DNA of 64,000 bases. Origin: Legionella gratiana. Lineage in GTDB: Bacteria > Pseudomonadota > Gammaproteobacteria > Legionellales > Legionellaceae. The stretch lies in assembly GCF_001467695.1 (NCBI RefSeq), contig NZ_LNYE01000029.1, positions 183,966 through 247,965 on the forward strand. Direction: 5' to 3'. The stretch's first letter is position 1; each line of letters starts with the position of its first letter. Below the pieces are notes generated by a model. The model ran no database searches, had not been told where the DNA came from, and was given only the letters and a program-made list of their open reading frames with translations. Made by a program: the position numbers and the translations under genes. This document shows positions 63,768-64,000 of this stretch, piece by piece.

Positions 63768-64000
63768 TAGATGAACGAGCTATAATTCACCCCACTGCAA
63801 AATTGGCAAATGGGGTATCAGTAGGTCCTGGTGCTATTATCGGCGCAGATGTGGAAATAGGCGAAAATACGCGAATTGGTCCTTATGCAGTTATTGAAGG
63901 TCCAACTATTATTGGTAAAAATAATAAAATTTTTCAATTTGCCTCTATAGGAGATGAGCCTCAAGATATGACGTATAAAGGTGAGTCTACCCGATTAGAA
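63764..64000 (+). CDS. lpxA: UDP-N-acetylglucosamine acyltransferase LpxA, 5' part (cut by window end)
   Basis: First enzyme of lipid A synthesis. The frame starts at GTG 63764, overlapping the fabZ stop, and runs to the window end (79 codons). The product begins MIDERAIIHPTAKLANG and continues with hexapeptide repeats (VGPGAIIGADVEIGEN, IGPYAVIEGPTIIGKN) and FQFASIGDEPQDMTYKGEST, which match E. coli LpxA (MIDKSAFVHPTA... QFASIGEVNQDLKY). The catalytic His lies beyond the edge. Confidence 0.96.
   Translation, partial: MIDERAIIHPTAKLANGVSVGPGAIIGADVEIGENTRIGPYAVIEGPTIIGKNNKIFQFASIGDEPQDMTYKGESTRLE

Overview
The window looks like a piece of a Legionella (Legionellaceae) chromosome. The DNA is A/T-rich and densely packed with gammaproteobacterial housekeeping genes. 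Among them are genes typical of this family: a ProA/Msp-type secreted zinc metalloprotease, a DotV/IcmC-like protein of the Dot/Icm type IVB secretion system, an ankyrin-repeat protein that looks like a Dot/Icm effector, a eukaryote-like class I aldolase and a PHA synthase. As I recall the L. pneumophila gene order, the run proA - hydrolase - endo/exonuclease - aldolase - reductase - dotV - DUF3579 - pssA - HPr - hpf - rpoN - ribosomal proteins - trmB - ankyrin gene is syntenic with it. That recollection was not checked against a database. The species is not identified.

Layout. 1-3.3 kb: end of the division/envelope cluster (ftsA 3' part, ftsZ, lpxC). 3.3-8.8 kb: M13 peptidase, a frameshifted GRDP-like gene, a small membrane protein, dciA, a PH-domain protein, adenosine deaminase and a small conserved protein. 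8.8-11.2 kb: a repeat-rich gap, then a Pit phosphate transporter with its PhoU-like partner. 11.4-14.7 kb: yqgE-ruvX-pyrB plus a GT87-type membrane protein. 14.8-17.7 kb: comM, ubiK, glnK (no amtB) and ygfA. 18.1-21.5 kb: a small acidic protein, a PabC-like lyase and an Aas-type fusion whose acyltransferase motifs are altered. 21.55-21.74 kb: a 45-bp tandem hairpin repeat. 21.8-28.5 kb (minus): phaC, then aroQ-accB-accC-prmA-purH. 28.7-41.6 kb: the Legionella-like block named above. 41.7-46 kb: LysE-type exporter, hflK-hflC, purA. 46.3-51.3 kb: accessory genes (secreted adenosine deaminase, a shortened periplasmic binding protein, a double-ABM-domain secreted protein with a TetR regulator, htpX). 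51.5-55.7 kb (minus): gpmI-envC-ctpA. 55.9-64 kb: envelope biogenesis operon uppS-cdsA-rseP-bamA-skp-lpxD-fabZ-lpxA (the last cut by the window edge).

Functionally the window is dominated by envelope construction: division, lipid A (lpxC, lpxD, fabZ, lpxA), outer membrane assembly (bamA, skp), phospholipid synthesis (pssA, cdsA, aas), undecaprenyl phosphate, envelope proteolysis (rseP, ctpA, htpX, hflKC) and murein hydrolase activation (envC). Purine, pyrimidine, fatty acid, folate and shikimate genes fill in between. Host-interaction genes (proA, dotV, ankyrin protein, secreted adenosine deaminase) are embedded singly.

The intergenic spaces are rich in short palindromic elements of at least four families: the GTTCGATATAAAA hairpins, the AACGGCCAT elements, a roughly 100-bp MITE-like palindrome and the hairpin tandem repeat. 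The most testable regulatory signals are two matching 18-bp palindromes in front of the TetR gene and the ABM-domain gene, a stem that hides the htpX ribosome-binding site, and a non-coding element with two mutually exclusive pairings near 8.45 kb. I saw no tRNA, rRNA, CRISPR array, intact insertion sequence or prophage.
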